Below, in pieces: positions 7,637-17,276 of a DNA stretch of 64,000 nucleotides. The position numbers and the translations under genes are program-made. The stretch is from Pseudomonas sp. GM18 (GTDB lineage Bacteria > Pseudomonadota > Gammaproteobacteria > Pseudomonadales > Pseudomonadaceae). Positions within the stretch are counted from its first letter, which is position 1; each line of letters begins with the position of its first letter. Under the pieces are notes generated by a model. It was not told the origin of the DNA, made no database searches, and worked only from the letters and a program-made list of their open reading frames with translations. The stretch spans positions 42,110-106,109 of the forward strand of contig NZ_AKJT01000033.1 of NCBI RefSeq assembly GCF_000282195.1, in the 5' to 3' direction.

Positions 7637-10321
7637 TCAAGCATGGCGATTGTCCGTACCGTCCATGGTGCGACGGGCCGTGGCGACCACGTCTGCGGCC
7701 AGGTGTCCTTGCTCCACCAGTACCTGCAGGGCCATCAGGCAGATCGCCTGGCTGTCCACCTCGAAATAACGCCGCAGGGCGCGCCGGGTGTCTGAACAGC
7801 CGAAGCCGTCCGTGCCCAGCACCTTGAACGGCGCACTGACATAGGGGGCGATGAGTTGTGCATAGGCCCTGACATAGTCCGTCGCCGCCACGACCGGCGC
7901 GGCCCCGCCCAGGCATTGTTCAACATGCCCCAGCGTCGTCTGTGCACCGGCAAGGCGCGCGTGCTGGGCATGCCTGGCATCGCGTTCAAGTTCGCTAAAA
8001 CTGGTGACACTCCAGACCTGCACCGTTACTCCCCATTGCTCGCGCAGCCGGTTCGCCGCCGTCAGCACTTCGTTGAGGATCGCGCCGCTGCCGAGCAGAC
8101 GCACCAACGGCGCGTCCGGCCCGGCGTCCACTGTGTCGAGCAGGTACATGCCCTTGATCACATCCGCCTCGACACCTTCCGGCAGCGGCCGTTGCAGGTA
8201 GTTTTCATTGGTCACGGTGAGGTAGTAAAAGACGTCCTCCTGGGCGGTCAGCATGCGCTTGAGCCCATCGTCGACAATCACCGCCAACTCACCGGCAAAT
8301 GCCGGATCGTAGGCCCGGCAATTGGGCACCGTAGCCGCGACTAAATGGCTGGAACCATCTTGATGCTGCAACCCCTCCCCGGCCAGGGTTGTACGACCTG
8401 AGGTGGCCCCGATCAGAAAACCTCGGGTGCGCTGGTCGGCCGCGGCCCAGATCAAATCGGCGACACGCTGGAAGCCGAACATGGAATAGAAAATGTACAC
8501 CGGCAGCATCGCCATCCCGTGGGTGCTGTAGGCGGTACCTGCAGCAATCCATGAAGACATCGCCCCGGCCTCGGTGATGCCTTCCTCGAGGATCTGACCA
8601 TCGCGCGCCTCGCGGTACGACACGATAGAATCCTTGTCCTCGGGCACATAAAGCTGGCCTTGGGGCGAATAGATACCGTACTTGTGGAAGAGATTGGCCA
8701 TACCGAACGTGCGCGCCTCGTCGGCCACGATCGGCACGATGCGCTCGCCCAACACCGGGGCCTTGAGCAATGTGCCCAGCATGCGCACGAACGCCAGGGT
8801 GGTGGACATCGGTTTGCTTTCCCCCGGCGACGCAAACCCGGCGAATGCACCGGCCGCCGGCGTTTCCAGCGGCGCTGCAACGCGGTTGCGGCTGGGCAGA
8901 TAACCGTGGAGCGCCTGACGACGGCTGTGCAGGTAGCGCATCACCGGGCTGTCGGCTTCAGGCTTGAACAGACGGGCAGCACGAACATCATCGTCGCTCA
9001 GGGGCAGCGCGAAGCGGTCGCGAAACGCCAGCAGCGCCTCATCGTCGAGCTGTTTCTGCTGGTGCGCGATCATCTTGCCCTGCCCCCAGCGCCCCATGCC
9101 ATGGCCCTTCTCGGTCTTGGCCAGGATCACCGTCGGGCGCCCCTTGCAGGCCAGCGCGGCCGTGTAGGCGGCGTGAATCTTCAACGGGTCATGGCCGCCG
9201 CGGCGCATTTGTTCGAGCTGGCTGTCCTCCAGGTGCGCAACCTTCTCCAGCAACCGTGGGTGTCGGGCGAAAAAGCGTTGACGCCTGGCCGCACCGTCCA
9301 GCGTGGAGAGCGACTGATATTCACCATCGACGGTGATGTCCAGGTAATGCTGGAGCACGCCATCATGGTCCTGGTCGAGCAGTGCATCCCACTCGCTGCC
9401 CCACAGCACTTTGACCACGTTCCAGCCGGCCCCGAGAAACTGCGCCTCGAGTTCTTCAATCACTTTACCGTTGCCACGCACCGGGCCGTCGAGGCGCTGC
9501 AGGTTGCAGTTGATCACGAAGGTCAGGTTGTCGAGCCCTTCACGTGCCGCCAGGCCCAGCGCCGCGAGCGATTCAGGCTCGTCCATCTCACCGTCGCCGA
9601 AAAAGCCCCAGACGTGACGTGCCGACATTGGGCTCAGGTCACGATGCTGCAGGTAGCGCATAAAGCGGGCCTGGTAGATGGCACTGATCGGCCCCAGCCC
9701 CATGGAACCGGTTGGGAATTGCCAGAAATCAGGCATCGACCACGGGTGAGGGTAAGAACACAGGCCCTCACCGCCGACTTCGCGCCGGTAGTTACTCAGC
9801 TGTCGTTCGCTCAAGCGTCCTTCGAGGAAAGCACGCGCATAAATGCCCGGCGCCGAATGCGCCTGGAAGAACACCAGGTCATTCGTTTCACCGCTGGGCC
9901 CTGCGCGGAAGAAGTGATTGAAGCCCACCTCGAACAGGTCGGCCGCCGACGCGTAACTGGCAATGTGACCACCCAGCTCGCCCTGCCGGCGGTTGGCCTG
10001 GACCACCATGGCCATGGCGTTCCAGCGCACCCACGCCGCCAACTGGCGCTCCAGCACCAGGTCACCGGCAAAATGCCCTTGCTCACTGTGATGAAGCGTA
10101 TTGCAGTAGGCCGTACGCAACGTGGTGGACGCTGCGATGCCGCACTGCCCGGCCTGCCTGACCAGGCGCTGCAACAGGTAGCGCCCGCGCTCCACCCCCA
10201 CCTGGCGCACGACGCCATCAAAGGCGTCCAGCCACTCCCTGGTTTCCTCGGGGTCGGCGTCAACGGGAAGCTGCAGCTCAGCCCCCAGTTGCATGCCCCA
10301 AAGTCTGGCATCCATTGTCAT
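7637..10321 (-). CDS. AceE-like pyruvate dehydrogenase E1 component (thiamine-diphosphate enzyme)
   Basis: 894 residues from the ATG at 10321, which has GGAG about ten bases upstream; a TTG at 10345 would add eight residues. The length and layout match homodimeric E1 (AceE, near 890 residues). The thiamine-diphosphate motif is clear: GDGEMDEPES followed by DNLTFVINCNLQRLDGP. E1 decarboxylates pyruvate or a related 2-oxo acid and passes the acyl carbanion to a lipoyl acceptor or another electrophile. No E2 or E3 gene accompanies it. As the last gene of a fatty-acid-type operon it is probably a pathway-dedicated copy rather than the housekeeping aceE, perhaps acting on a 2-oxo acid or forming an acyloin. 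The specific substrate is unknown. Confidence 0.85.
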   Translation of the reverse strand: MTMDARLWGMQLGAELQLPVDADPEETREWLDAFDGVVRQVGVERGRYLLQRLVRQAGQCGIAASTTLRTAYCNTLHHSEQGHFAGDLVLERQLAAWVRWNAMAMVVQANRRQGELGGHIASYASAADLFEVGFNHFFRAGPSGETNDLVFFQAHSAPGIYARAFLEGRLSERQLSNYRREVGGEGLCSYPHPWSMPDFWQFPTGSMGLGPISAIYQARFMRYLQHRDLSPMSARHVWGFFGDGEMDEPESLAALGLAAREGLDNLTFVINCNLQRLDGPVRGNGKVIEELEAQFLGAGWNVVKVLWGSEWDALLDQDHDGVLQHYLDITVDGEYQSLSTLDGAARRQRFFARHPRLLEKVAHLEDSQLEQMRRGGHDPLKIHAAYTAALACKGRPTVILAKTEKGHGMGRWGQGKMIAHQQKQLDDEALLAFRDRFALPLSDDDVRAARLFKPEADSPVMRYLHSRRQALHGYLPSRNRVAAPLETPAAGAFAGFASPGESKPMSTTLAFVRMLGTLLKAPVLGERIVPIVADEARTFGMANLFHKYGIYSPQGQLYVPEDKDSIVSYREARDGQILEEGITEAGAMSSWIAAGTAYSTHGMAMLPVYIFYSMFGFQRVADLIWAAADQRTRGFLIGATSGRTTLAGEGLQHQDGSSHLVAATVPNCRAYDPAFAGELAVIVDDGLKRMLTAQEDVFYYLTVTNENYLQRPLPEGVEADVIKGMYLLDTVDAGPDAPLVRLLGSGAILNEVLTAANRLREQWGVTVQVWSVTSFSELERDARHAQHARLAGAQTTLGHVEQCLGGAAPVVAATDYVRAYAQLIAPYVSAPFKVLGTDGFGCSDTRRALRRYFEVDSQAICLMALQVLVEQGHLAADVVATARRTMDGTDNRHA

Positions 10322-10390
10322 GTTGATAGGCTCCGAAAAATTCAAAGTAGTGCGTCGGCACCCGAGTCCGGCGAGTGCTCACCCGACAGC

Positions 10391-11149
10391 TCAGGTCACC
10401 AGGCCGCCATCCACCACCATGACCTGGCCGGTGATGTAGGCCGCATCCTGCGACAACAGGAAGGCCACCACCTTGGCCACCTCCTGCGGGGTACCGAAGC
10501 GACGCATGGGGATACGGTTTTCCATTTCGGCCACCCGTCGCTCGTTAAGCTTGCGGGTCATATCGGTGTCGATGAACCCAGGCGCGACGACATTGAAACG
10601 CACGCCACGGGCGGCGAATTCGACCGCCATCGAGCGCGTCATACCGATCAACCCGGCCTTGCTCGCGCAATAGTTGGCCTGCCCGGGGACGCCGATCAGC
10701 CCGGAAATCGACGCCATATTCACCACCGCACCCTGGCCCTGCTCGACGAACAGCGGCAACACCGCCTGGCAGGCATGGAAAGCGCTGTCGAGGTTGCTGC
10801 CGATCACGTCATGCCACTGTTCGGCGCTCATGGCCAGCGCGCTGCGGTCCTGGGTGATACCGGCGTTATTGACCAAGCCTTCGAGGGAGCCAAAATGCGC
10901 CACGCAACGCTTGACCGCCTGCTCGATGGCATTTCCATCACGCCCATCGGCGCGCACCGCCAGCACCCGATCGGAGCCCAGAGACGCCGCCAATTGTTCG
11001 GCCTGATCAGCGTTTTTGAGGTAGGTGAAACACACGTTCAGGCCCCGTGCCACGAGGTCTACGACCACCGCGGCGCCCAGCCCGCGTGAACCGCCGGTCA
11101 CCAGAACCGTACGCATTGGGCTACCGGATTCGTTGGATTTATCGGTCAT
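10391..11149 (-). CDS. FabG-type 3-oxoacyl-ACP reductase (SDR)
   Basis: 252 residues. Classical short-chain dehydrogenase: TGGSRGLGAAVV nucleotide-binding loop near residue 18, NNAGIT, catalytic Ser in NMASISGLIG, and YCASK with the Tyr-Lys pair, followed by the PGFIDTDMT segment and a C-terminus GQVMVVDGG. It should reduce a 3-oxoacyl-ACP with NADPH. The start at 11149 overlaps the upstream gene's stop by four bases (ATGA), so the two are translationally coupled; an internal ATG at 11116 is the alternative. A gap of 69 bp separates it from the aceE-like gene downstream. Confidence 0.88.
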   Translation of the reverse strand: MTDKSNESGSPMRTVLVTGGSRGLGAAVVVDLVARGLNVCFTYLKNADQAEQLAASLGSDRVLAVRADGRDGNAIEQAVKRCVAHFGSLEGLVNNAGITQDRSALAMSAEQWHDVIGSNLDSAFHACQAVLPLFVEQGQGAVVNMASISGLIGVPGQANYCASKAGLIGMTRSMAVEFAARGVRFNVVAPGFIDTDMTRKLNERRVAEMENRIPMRRFGTPQEVAKVVAFLLSQDAAYITGQVMVVDGGLVT

Positions 11150-12591
11150 GGACGCGCCTCCCTGGCAGGTGTGTCGAAGGAAAAAATCTTTCCGGGGTTG
11201 AGAATGTTGTCCGGGTCCAGCGTGCGCTTGATCGCGCGCATCATCTCGACGGCGCCCGTGCCTGCCTGGTCGACCAGGTAGCCCTGCTTGTGCAGCCCGA
11301 TACCATGTTCGCCGGTGCAGGTGCCCGAGAGGCGAATGGCCCGTGCCACCAGCCGATCGTTCAGTGACTCGGCCAACGCCCTTTGCTGAGGATCGTCAGG
11401 ATCGATCAGGTAGCCGAAGTGGAAATTCCCGTCGCCCACATGCCCGACCAGGAAGTACGGCATGCCCGTCGCGTCGACTTCAGCGATGGACTCAAGCAGG
11501 CATTCGGCGAGGCGGCTGATCGGCACGCAGGTGTCGGTGCTGATTGCGCGGCAACCGGGCTGCGATTGAATCGCGGCAAAATAGGCATGGTGCCGGGCCG
11601 TCCATAGCCGCCGACGCGCCTCGACGCTGGTCGCCCACTCAAACGCCCGACCGCCCCACTCGCCGGCAATCGCTTCCACGGCCTGCGCCTGCTCACGCAC
11701 ACCCAGTTCGCTGCCATGGAACTCCATCAACAGCATCGGCGCCTGCGGCAGCTCCAGTTTGCTGTGCACATTGACCATGCGCACAGTGTTGGCGTCGATC
11801 AGCTCGATCCGCGCCACGGCGATACCGGACTGGATGACCTGGATCGCCACGTTCACCGCCTGGTCGATGCTGTCGAACGAGCACACGGCAGCGCAGATCG
11901 ACTCCGGCACCGGGTGCAGGCGCAACGTGATCTCACTGATGATGCCCAGGGAACCTTCGCTGCCAACCATCAAGTGGGTAAGGTCATAACCGGCACTGCT
12001 TTTTTTCGCCCGGGTACCGGTGCGGATGACATCGCCGCCAGCGGTGACCACCTGCAGGGCCAGCACGTTCTCTTTCATCGTGCCGTAGCGCACGGCATTG
12101 GTCCCGCTGGCGCTCGTGGCGCACATGCCACCGATGGACGCATCGGCACCCGGGTCGATGGGAAAGAACAGACCGGTACTTTTCAGGGCTTCTTCAAGCT
12201 GGCGGCGGGTCACACCCGGCTGCACGGTGACGCTCATGTCTTCGGCGTGGATCGCCAGGACCTGGTTCATCTGGCTCAGGTCAAGGCTGATACCGCCCTG
12301 CACCGCCAACAGGTGGCCTTCGACCGACGAACCGGCACCGTAAGCGATCAGCGGCACGCGGTGAGCGGCCACCAGGCGCACGGTCTCGACGATGTCATCG
12401 GTGCTGCGGGCGAACACCACGGCCTGGGGCAACGGCGCATCGACATACGCCGACTCGTCGCGGCCATGCTGCTCACACACGGCGGTAGCGGTCGAAAAGC
12501 GCTCGGCGAAACGTGCCGCGAGGGCCTTGATCAGCTCGGCCGGTGCCTCACGCAATACGGTGCGAGTAAAGGTCTGGGCGAGTTGGGTCAT
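11146..12591 (-). CDS. GlcD/D-lactate-dehydrogenase-type FAD-linked oxidase
   Basis: 481 residues. The N-terminal FAD-binding (PCMH) half shows GAGSSVEGHL and the IGGMCATSASGTNAVRYG segment; the C-terminal half ends in the GTCTGEHGIG motif of glycolate oxidase subunit GlcD and D-lactate dehydrogenases. Such enzymes oxidise a 2-hydroxy acid to a 2-oxo acid with a membrane or protein electron acceptor. That would supply exactly the type of substrate that the AceE-like enzyme in the same operon decarboxylates, an attractive but unproven link. ATG at 12591 overlaps the previous stop by four bases. Confidence 0.85.
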   Translation of the reverse strand: MTQLAQTFTRTVLREAPAELIKALAARFAERFSTATAVCEQHGRDESAYVDAPLPQAVVFARSTDDIVETVRLVAAHRVPLIAYGAGSSVEGHLLAVQGGISLDLSQMNQVLAIHAEDMSVTVQPGVTRRQLEEALKSTGLFFPIDPGADASIGGMCATSASGTNAVRYGTMKENVLALQVVTAGGDVIRTGTRAKKSSAGYDLTHLMVGSEGSLGIISEITLRLHPVPESICAAVCSFDSIDQAVNVAIQVIQSGIAVARIELIDANTVRMVNVHSKLELPQAPMLLMEFHGSELGVREQAQAVEAIAGEWGGRAFEWATSVEARRRLWTARHHAYFAAIQSQPGCRAISTDTCVPISRLAECLLESIAEVDATGMPYFLVGHVGDGNFHFGYLIDPDDPQQRALAESLNDRLVARAIRLSGTCTGEHGIGLHKQGYLVDQAGTGAVEMMRAIKRTLDPDNILNPGKIFSFDTPAREARP

Positions 12592-13457
12592 GTCATCTCC
12601 TTATAGAATGCACGGCATACCTGACGCTGCGCGCCCAGGCCGACAACCTCGGCCTCGACCACATCGCCGTCGCGCAGAAACGGCTGGTCCGGCCGCCCCA
12701 ACGCCATGCCCCCCGGGCTTCCGGTGAGGATCACGTCGCCAGGGTGCAGGGTCATGAAGCGGCTGAGGTAATGAATCAGGTGATGCACGTCGAAGATCAT
12801 GTCCTCGCTGCTGTCGTGCTGCATGACCTCACCATTGATCCGGCAGATCAGTTCCAGCGCCTGGGGTGACGGAACCTCATCGGCAGTCACCAGATAAGGC
12901 CCCAACGGCGCAAAGCCATCGAACGACTTGCCCTTGATCCATTGCCCGCCCCGCTCCAGTAACCAACCGCGTTCGGACAAATCATTGGCGGTGCAGTAAC
13001 CCAGAATGCAGGCTTCAGCGTCAGTGGGCGTGGCCAGGTATTGGACTCGACGCCCGATGACCACACCCAACTCCACTTCCCAGTCGGTCTTGTCGCCGTC
13101 GAGCGGCAGCACCAGATCATCGAAGGGGCCGCCCAACGCATGGACCGATTTGCTCGACACAATCGGTTCTTCCGGCACCGCCATCCCGGCTTCCCGGGCA
13201 TGCCGGTGGTAGTTCAGGCCGATCGACAGGATCTGCCCCGGCCGCAATGCCGGGCCGATGCGTTCGCGGTCGATGTGAACCTGTGGCAGTTGCGCCCATT
13301 CCTGCGTGAAGCGCCGCGACAGCGCCGCCATTGCCGCCACTGCCAGCGCTGCCCCGGCCCAGTCATCGACCCACGCACTGAGGTCGCGCACCGAGCCATC
13401 GACGGCGAAGGCGCAGGGGCGCTCGCGCCCCGGTGCGCCGACCCTCAGCAGGCGCAT
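12588..13457 (-). CDS. Fumarylacetoacetate-hydrolase-family protein
   Basis: 289 residues. The FAH fold is recognised by SIGLNYHRHAREAG, the metal-binding WEVELGVVIG, DLSERGW, KGKSFDGFAPLGPYLV and the late VILTGSPGGMALG. Family members are metal-dependent and hydrolyse C-C bonds of acylpyruvates, or decarboxylate or isomerise 2-oxo acids. It overlaps its upstream neighbour by 13 bases and its downstream neighbour by four, so it belongs to the operon core. It may cleave or decarboxylate an acylpyruvate-type intermediate here; the actual substrate cannot be read from sequence. Confidence 0.85.
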   Translation of the reverse strand: MRLLRVGAPGRERPCAFAVDGSVRDLSAWVDDWAGAALAVAAMAALSRRFTQEWAQLPQVHIDRERIGPALRPGQILSIGLNYHRHAREAGMAVPEEPIVSSKSVHALGGPFDDLVLPLDGDKTDWEVELGVVIGRRVQYLATPTDAEACILGYCTANDLSERGWLLERGGQWIKGKSFDGFAPLGPYLVTADEVPSPQALELICRINGEVMQHDSSEDMIFDVHHLIHYLSRFMTLHPGDVILTGSPGGMALGRPDQPFLRDGDVVEAEVVGLGAQRQVCRAFYKEMT

Positions 13458-13876
13458 GACAGCGCCTTGCGTGAGTTGAGGAAGCGTTCGAAAAACGCCG
13501 TTTCCTCATCGCTCATAGTGCGCGGGTAACGCCCTTCGTAGTTGAATGGCGCCATGGTGGTGGATGCCAGGGCGCACAACGTATCGCCGTCGCGCACTTC
13601 ATACTCGATCGTTACTGCGGCGGCACGGACTTCGGAGACCCACATATGGATGGCCACCGGTTCGTGGCGGTGGACCAGCGGGCGCTTGTACTCGATCGCG
13701 TGCCTGACCACCACCGAGCCGCCGCTGAAGAAGGCATCGCCCTGCTCAGCGCCCAGGCGCCAGATGAAGTCCACCCGCGCTTCCTCGAGCAGGCGCAGGA
13801 ACGAAACATTGTTGACCACCCCATACACGTCCATGTCGGACCAGCGGACGGGGCATTGATAAACGTGTACGGACAT
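13445..13876 (-). CDS. 4-hydroxybenzoyl-CoA-type (hotdog) thioesterase
   Basis: 143 residues from the ATG at 13876 (MSVHVYQCPVRWSDMDVYG); the longer open frame upstream is Arg/Ser-rich shadow sequence. The WSDMDVYGVVNNVSFLRLLEEAR stretch (split here as RWSDMD and NNVSFLRLLEEAR) is the YbgC/4HBT-type active-site segment with the catalytic Asp. It should release an acyl chain from CoA or ACP. It lies between the acyl-CoA-oxidase-like gene and the FAH-family gene, 46 bp from the former and overlapping the latter, consistent with chain release inside the pathway. Confidence 0.82.
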   Translation of the reverse strand: MSVHVYQCPVRWSDMDVYGVVNNVSFLRLLEEARVDFIWRLGAEQGDAFFSGGSVVVRHAIEYKRPLVHRHEPVAIHMWVSEVRAAAVTIEYEVRDGDTLCALASTTMAPFNYEGRYPRTMSDEETAFFERFLNSRKALSCAC

Positions 13877-13922
13877 GGAGGTCTGCGCAGTGGCCGAACG
13901 CGCAAAGCGTGCGCTGCTGGTA

Positions 13923-15752
13923 TCAGTCGACATTGGCATGCACCTGCTTGCAGAACGCCTGGATGTAGTCGTCCTGCGCGATGGGCGCGCGCAGCAACTC
14001 GGGCGACAGGGCAAAGCCGTCGATCAGGGCCGGCACATGCGGACGCAGGGCGGCGCACTGCTGATCGATCACGCCCGACAACGAGAGTGCCTGCCCGGCG
14101 TCGATCACTTCGTGGGCCAGGTGCCAGGCCGCGTCACGGCGCAGCAGGTTGAGCCCGTACAGGCATGCCAGGCCACTGAGCGCTGCCTTGGCAGCGTCTT
14201 GCTGCGCATGCAACGAAGCTTTCCACAGCTGCTCCAGAGCCACCCGCTCACCGCGCAAGCGCGCGAGCTCCAGGCCCGGATTCATCGCGTCGTTCCACAC
14301 CTCGAAATAGCCACGTTCGTCGGCGTTCATCTCTTCGCGAATCGCCAGCCACAGTTGGTGTTCACGGTAGGCCATGGCCGCGATCAGCCATTCCGGCTCG
14401 GCCAGACGCCGCGGCCGGGAGGGGCGCAGCGGCAGCGAACCTTGCCAGTCCTGGGCCAGGAGTTGACCGGCAACGGTGCCCAGCAACACCAGATTGTCGC
14501 CTTCGGCAGTAACCAGCCCCTGCAGCAGCGAACCGTAATCGGCGATGCGATTGGCACTGAAAATGCCTTGGGCGCCACAACGCTCACGGCACTCGGTGAT
14601 GACGGCGCTGGCGTCCCAGGTGGCCAGGGCCTTGGTAATGTTGATCAGGCTGACCACATCGGCGGCGGGCTCACCCGTACCGTTCAGGAAACGCGCCTTG
14701 GCTTCGTTGAGCAGCAGCGTCATCGCATAGGTGCTCGCCAGGGCCGAGAACAGCGCACGCTGGTAGCTGCGGTACTCGATGACCGGCATGTCGTTGGTCC
14801 CGGGGGCGTTGGTCAACCGCTGCTGGCCATAGCGCAACGCGATGTACAAGCTCGCGCGACTTGCGCCCTGGGCGGCACTGGCCACGCACAAACGGCCTGG
14901 CACGATCCTCGACATGGCCCGCAGGAAACGCGACCTGGCATTGCCTGCGCCGAGTAAGAAGCTGCCGTCTTCGGCGAAGTGGCCCATGTCGCCGTGCAGC
15001 AAGCTGCTACGAGGCACACGCACGTTGTCGAACCAGGTCAGGCCGTTGTCCAGCCCTTGCACCGGTTTCTCCGGACACAAGGCCGCGCGGATGCCCGGGC
15101 ACAGGCCTGCCTCGGTGGACAGCCTGATCAGGAAGGGGAATACGCCGTGATCCTTGCCTTCGATTTTCAGACGCGCCATCACTGTGGCGACTTTTGGTAT
15201 ATCGCCGAACCCGCTGTAGGACATGTACTTTTGCGCGCTCACACTCGGCGTATTGAGCGTGAAGGTCTGGCTGTGGCGGTCATACACCGCCTCGGTCTGC
15301 AGCGCCGCAACGTTATTGCCATAACCCAGTTCGGTCGCCATGTAGGGGCCGAACGAGGTCAGCTCGTCCAGCGCCTCGGTCAGCCCGGCAATGTCGGGAC
15401 GGCCCTGGGCATGTTCAAACACCGTGCCCAGGCACAGGTTGTAGTGGACCATCAGCAGCGAGAAGCTGGCGACGTCCAGCAGGCTTGGCCATTCGGCCAG
15501 GGCAAACAGCCGACGCGGGTTGGCCAGAATCTGCAGCGGGCGTTCCAGCGCCGCGTGCACATGGCGGCTGCGGGCGTAGGCCAGCCGCCCGGCCTGCTCC
15601 ATGTTCAGGCCCGGCTGCGGGTCGAAGATCGGGTCGAGCAGCACCTCGCGTATGCTCTGGTGATGGCTCTCGAACGTGCCGGCGAACAGCAGGTCGCGCA
15701 GTTCGTCGCGCGCCAAGGGGGCGACAGTTCCCGGGATGCTTGGATGAGTCAT
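13923..15752 (-). CDS. Acyl-CoA oxidase/dehydrogenase-like flavoenzyme
   Basis: 609 residues, longer than ordinary acyl-CoA dehydrogenases (about 380-400) and closer to acyl-CoA oxidases. Supporting stretches are ELGYGNNVAALQTEAVYD and NTPSVSAQKYMSYSG, which parallel the HGSNV...NTP.i.A.K region of peroxisomal-type oxidases, and a helical C-terminal domain ending with LIDGFALSPELLRAPI. It would introduce an alpha,beta double bond into an acyl thioester. An AGGAC ribosome site precedes the ATG at 15752. Together with FabF/FabG it could give an enoyl intermediate that ordinary FAS would not leave. Confidence 0.8.
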   Translation of the reverse strand: MTHPSIPGTVAPLARDELRDLLFAGTFESHHQSIREVLLDPIFDPQPGLNMEQAGRLAYARSRHVHAALERPLQILANPRRLFALAEWPSLLDVASFSLLMVHYNLCLGTVFEHAQGRPDIAGLTEALDELTSFGPYMATELGYGNNVAALQTEAVYDRHSQTFTLNTPSVSAQKYMSYSGFGDIPKVATVMARLKIEGKDHGVFPFLIRLSTEAGLCPGIRAALCPEKPVQGLDNGLTWFDNVRVPRSSLLHGDMGHFAEDGSFLLGAGNARSRFLRAMSRIVPGRLCVASAAQGASRASLYIALRYGQQRLTNAPGTNDMPVIEYRSYQRALFSALASTYAMTLLLNEAKARFLNGTGEPAADVVSLINITKALATWDASAVITECRERCGAQGIFSANRIADYGSLLQGLVTAEGDNLVLLGTVAGQLLAQDWQGSLPLRPSRPRRLAEPEWLIAAMAYREHQLWLAIREEMNADERGYFEVWNDAMNPGLELARLRGERVALEQLWKASLHAQQDAAKAALSGLACLYGLNLLRRDAAWHLAHEVIDAGQALSLSGVIDQQCAALRPHVPALIDGFALSPELLRAPIAQDDYIQAFCKQVHANVD

Positions 15753-15782
15753 GACATGTCCTGTGCAGTGAGCAGCGAGGTC

Positions 15783-17000
15783 TCAGGCGGCGAACACCAG
15801 TGAGACATTCTGGCCGCCAAATCCGAACGAATTGGAAAGCGCCACCTTGATTGGCTGCGCGCGCGCCTGGCCCTGGACCAGGTCAACCGCTATCTGCGGG
15901 TCGGGGTTGCGCAAGTTGGCCGTCGGCGGCACCAGCCCGTGTTCAAGCGCGAGCAAGGTGTAGGCCGCCTCGATGGCGCCGGCGGCGCCCAGCAGATGCC
16001 CGGTAACACCTTTGGTCGAACTGACCAGCATGCGAGCACCGAACAACTCGGCGATGGCTTGCGACTCGACCACGTCGTTGCCCGGCGTCGACGTGCCATG
16101 GGCATTGACGTAATCCACGGCGCCGGCCTCGATACCGGCATCGCGCAGCGCCGCCTGCATCGCCAAGCGGGCACCGAGCCCTTGGGGATGGGGCGTGGTG
16201 ACGTGGTGAGCATCCGCCGATGCGCCATAGCCGAGCAGACGCCCGCGGTTGCGTGCACCTCGGGCCCGGGCATGCGCCTCGGACTCAAGGACGAACATCC
16301 CCGCGCCTTCACCGATGACGAAGCCGTCACGCGCAGCATCGAACGGGCGTGATGCGCCGCCGGCATCGGTGTTGCGCGACAACGCCCGCATCTTGGCAAA
16401 CGCTGAGACATACAGCGGCGTAATCGGTGCTTCCGCACCGCCGGCCACCACGATGTCGCATACCCCGCGGTTGATCAGGTCCTTGGCCATGCCCAGCGCC
16501 GAAGCGCCGGACGCACAAGCCGAACACAGGGCCAGGCACGGGCCGCGGGCGCCCAGCTCAATGGCAACCTGCCCGGCAGCCATGTTCAGCAGGCCCATGG
16601 GCAGGGTCAGCGAGGAAATATCGTCAGGCCCTTCGGCGAGCAGCACGGCGTGCTGCTGCTCCAGGGTGGCGGTGCCCCCTGCCCACGAACCAATGATCAC
16701 CGCCACGCGACTCTCATCTTGCCAGCGGCCGGCCTCGAGACCGGCATCCTCCAGGGCCTGGCGCGCCGCCAGCAAGGCGAACTGTGCATAACGGTCCCAC
16801 TGCCAGGGGTTCTTGACGCCCAGCAAGGCGCTGTCAAAACTCGGCACACGGCACGAGATCCCCACCGGCATCGCTTCGAGGGTCTTGTCCGGCGCGGCCG
16901 TGGCTTCACCTGCCACCACCCGCTGCCAGTTCGCCTCGATGCCGATGCCGGCAGGTGTGACCAGGCCGATACCGGTCACAACCGCAGCTTCGGCGACCAT
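15783..17000 (-). CDS. FabF-type beta-ketoacyl-ACP synthase II
   Basis: About 405 residues. The Cys-His-His catalytic set is intact: CSACASGASALG near residue 160, VNAHGTSTPGND near 300 and KGVTGHLLGAAGAIEA near 335. It elongates acyl-ACP with malonyl-ACP. Start is either the ATG at 17000, sharing one base with the ACP stop, or a GTG at 17003 giving a four-base overlap; both imply coupling with the ACP gene. A single KS without chain-length-factor partner argues for FAS-like rather than type II PKS chemistry. Confidence 0.88.
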   Translation of the reverse strand: MVAEAAVVTGIGLVTPAGIGIEANWQRVVAGEATAAPDKTLEAMPVGISCRVPSFDSALLGVKNPWQWDRYAQFALLAARQALEDAGLEAGRWQDESRVAVIIGSWAGGTATLEQQHAVLLAEGPDDISSLTLPMGLLNMAAGQVAIELGARGPCLALCSACASGASALGMAKDLINRGVCDIVVAGGAEAPITPLYVSAFAKMRALSRNTDAGGASRPFDAARDGFVIGEGAGMFVLESEAHARARGARNRGRLLGYGASADAHHVTTPHPQGLGARLAMQAALRDAGIEAGAVDYVNAHGTSTPGNDVVESQAIAELFGARMLVSSTKGVTGHLLGAAGAIEAAYTLLALEHGLVPPTANLRNPDPQIAVDLVQGQARAQPIKVALSNSFGFGGQNVSLVFAA

Positions 17001-17230
17001 CACGCCTTACCGTTGGCCAGCGCCAGAACATCGCCGACAGTGGCGACCTCCGACAGCTGTGCATCGCTGATCTGCACGCCGAGTTTCTTTCTCAGCAACT
17101 GGGCCAGGTCGACCTGCGACAGCGAGTCGAAACCCAGGTCCTCAAGGGAAGCATCGGGGACGATGCGGCTTTCTTCGATGTTGAAACGCGCGGCAATGGC
17201 TTGGGCGATAGCTTCGTTACTTACGGTCAT
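17000..17230 (-). CDS. Acyl carrier protein
   Basis: 76 residues from the ATG at 17230 (GTG at 17233 is the alternative; CAGGAG lies upstream). The phosphopantetheine site is Ser36 in DLGFDSLSQVDL. Length and acidic helices are typical of a discrete type II ACP. It sits between the FabH and FabF genes, so it is likely the dedicated carrier of the pathway. A phosphopantetheinyl transferase is not encoded nearby and must come from elsewhere in the genome. Confidence 0.9.
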   Translation of the reverse strand: MTVSNEAIAQAIAARFNIEESRIVPDASLEDLGFDSLSQVDLAQLLRKKLGVQISDAQLSEVATVGDVLALANGKA

Positions 17231-17276
17231 CACATGACTCCTGTTGTGCGGAACTGTAGGTTGGGAAAAATCTGAA

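Noticed and set aside
7637..10321. Housekeeping aceE of the pyruvate dehydrogenase complex
   Set aside because: No aceF or lpd follows, and the gene is the last member of a biosynthetic operon flanked by insertion repeats, so a dedicated copy is more likely.
8660..11089. An 809-codon open frame on the + strand opposite the aceE-like and fabG-like genes
   Set aside because: It is the antisense shadow of GC-rich coding sequence; its peptide is His/Arg/Gln-rich with no domain, while both minus-strand genes carry intact active-site motifs.
13877..14014. A 46-residue N-terminal extension of the thioesterase
   Set aside because: The peptide is Arg/Ser/Thr-rich shadow sequence overlapping the upstream flavoenzyme gene; the hotdog domain begins right after the ATG at 13876.
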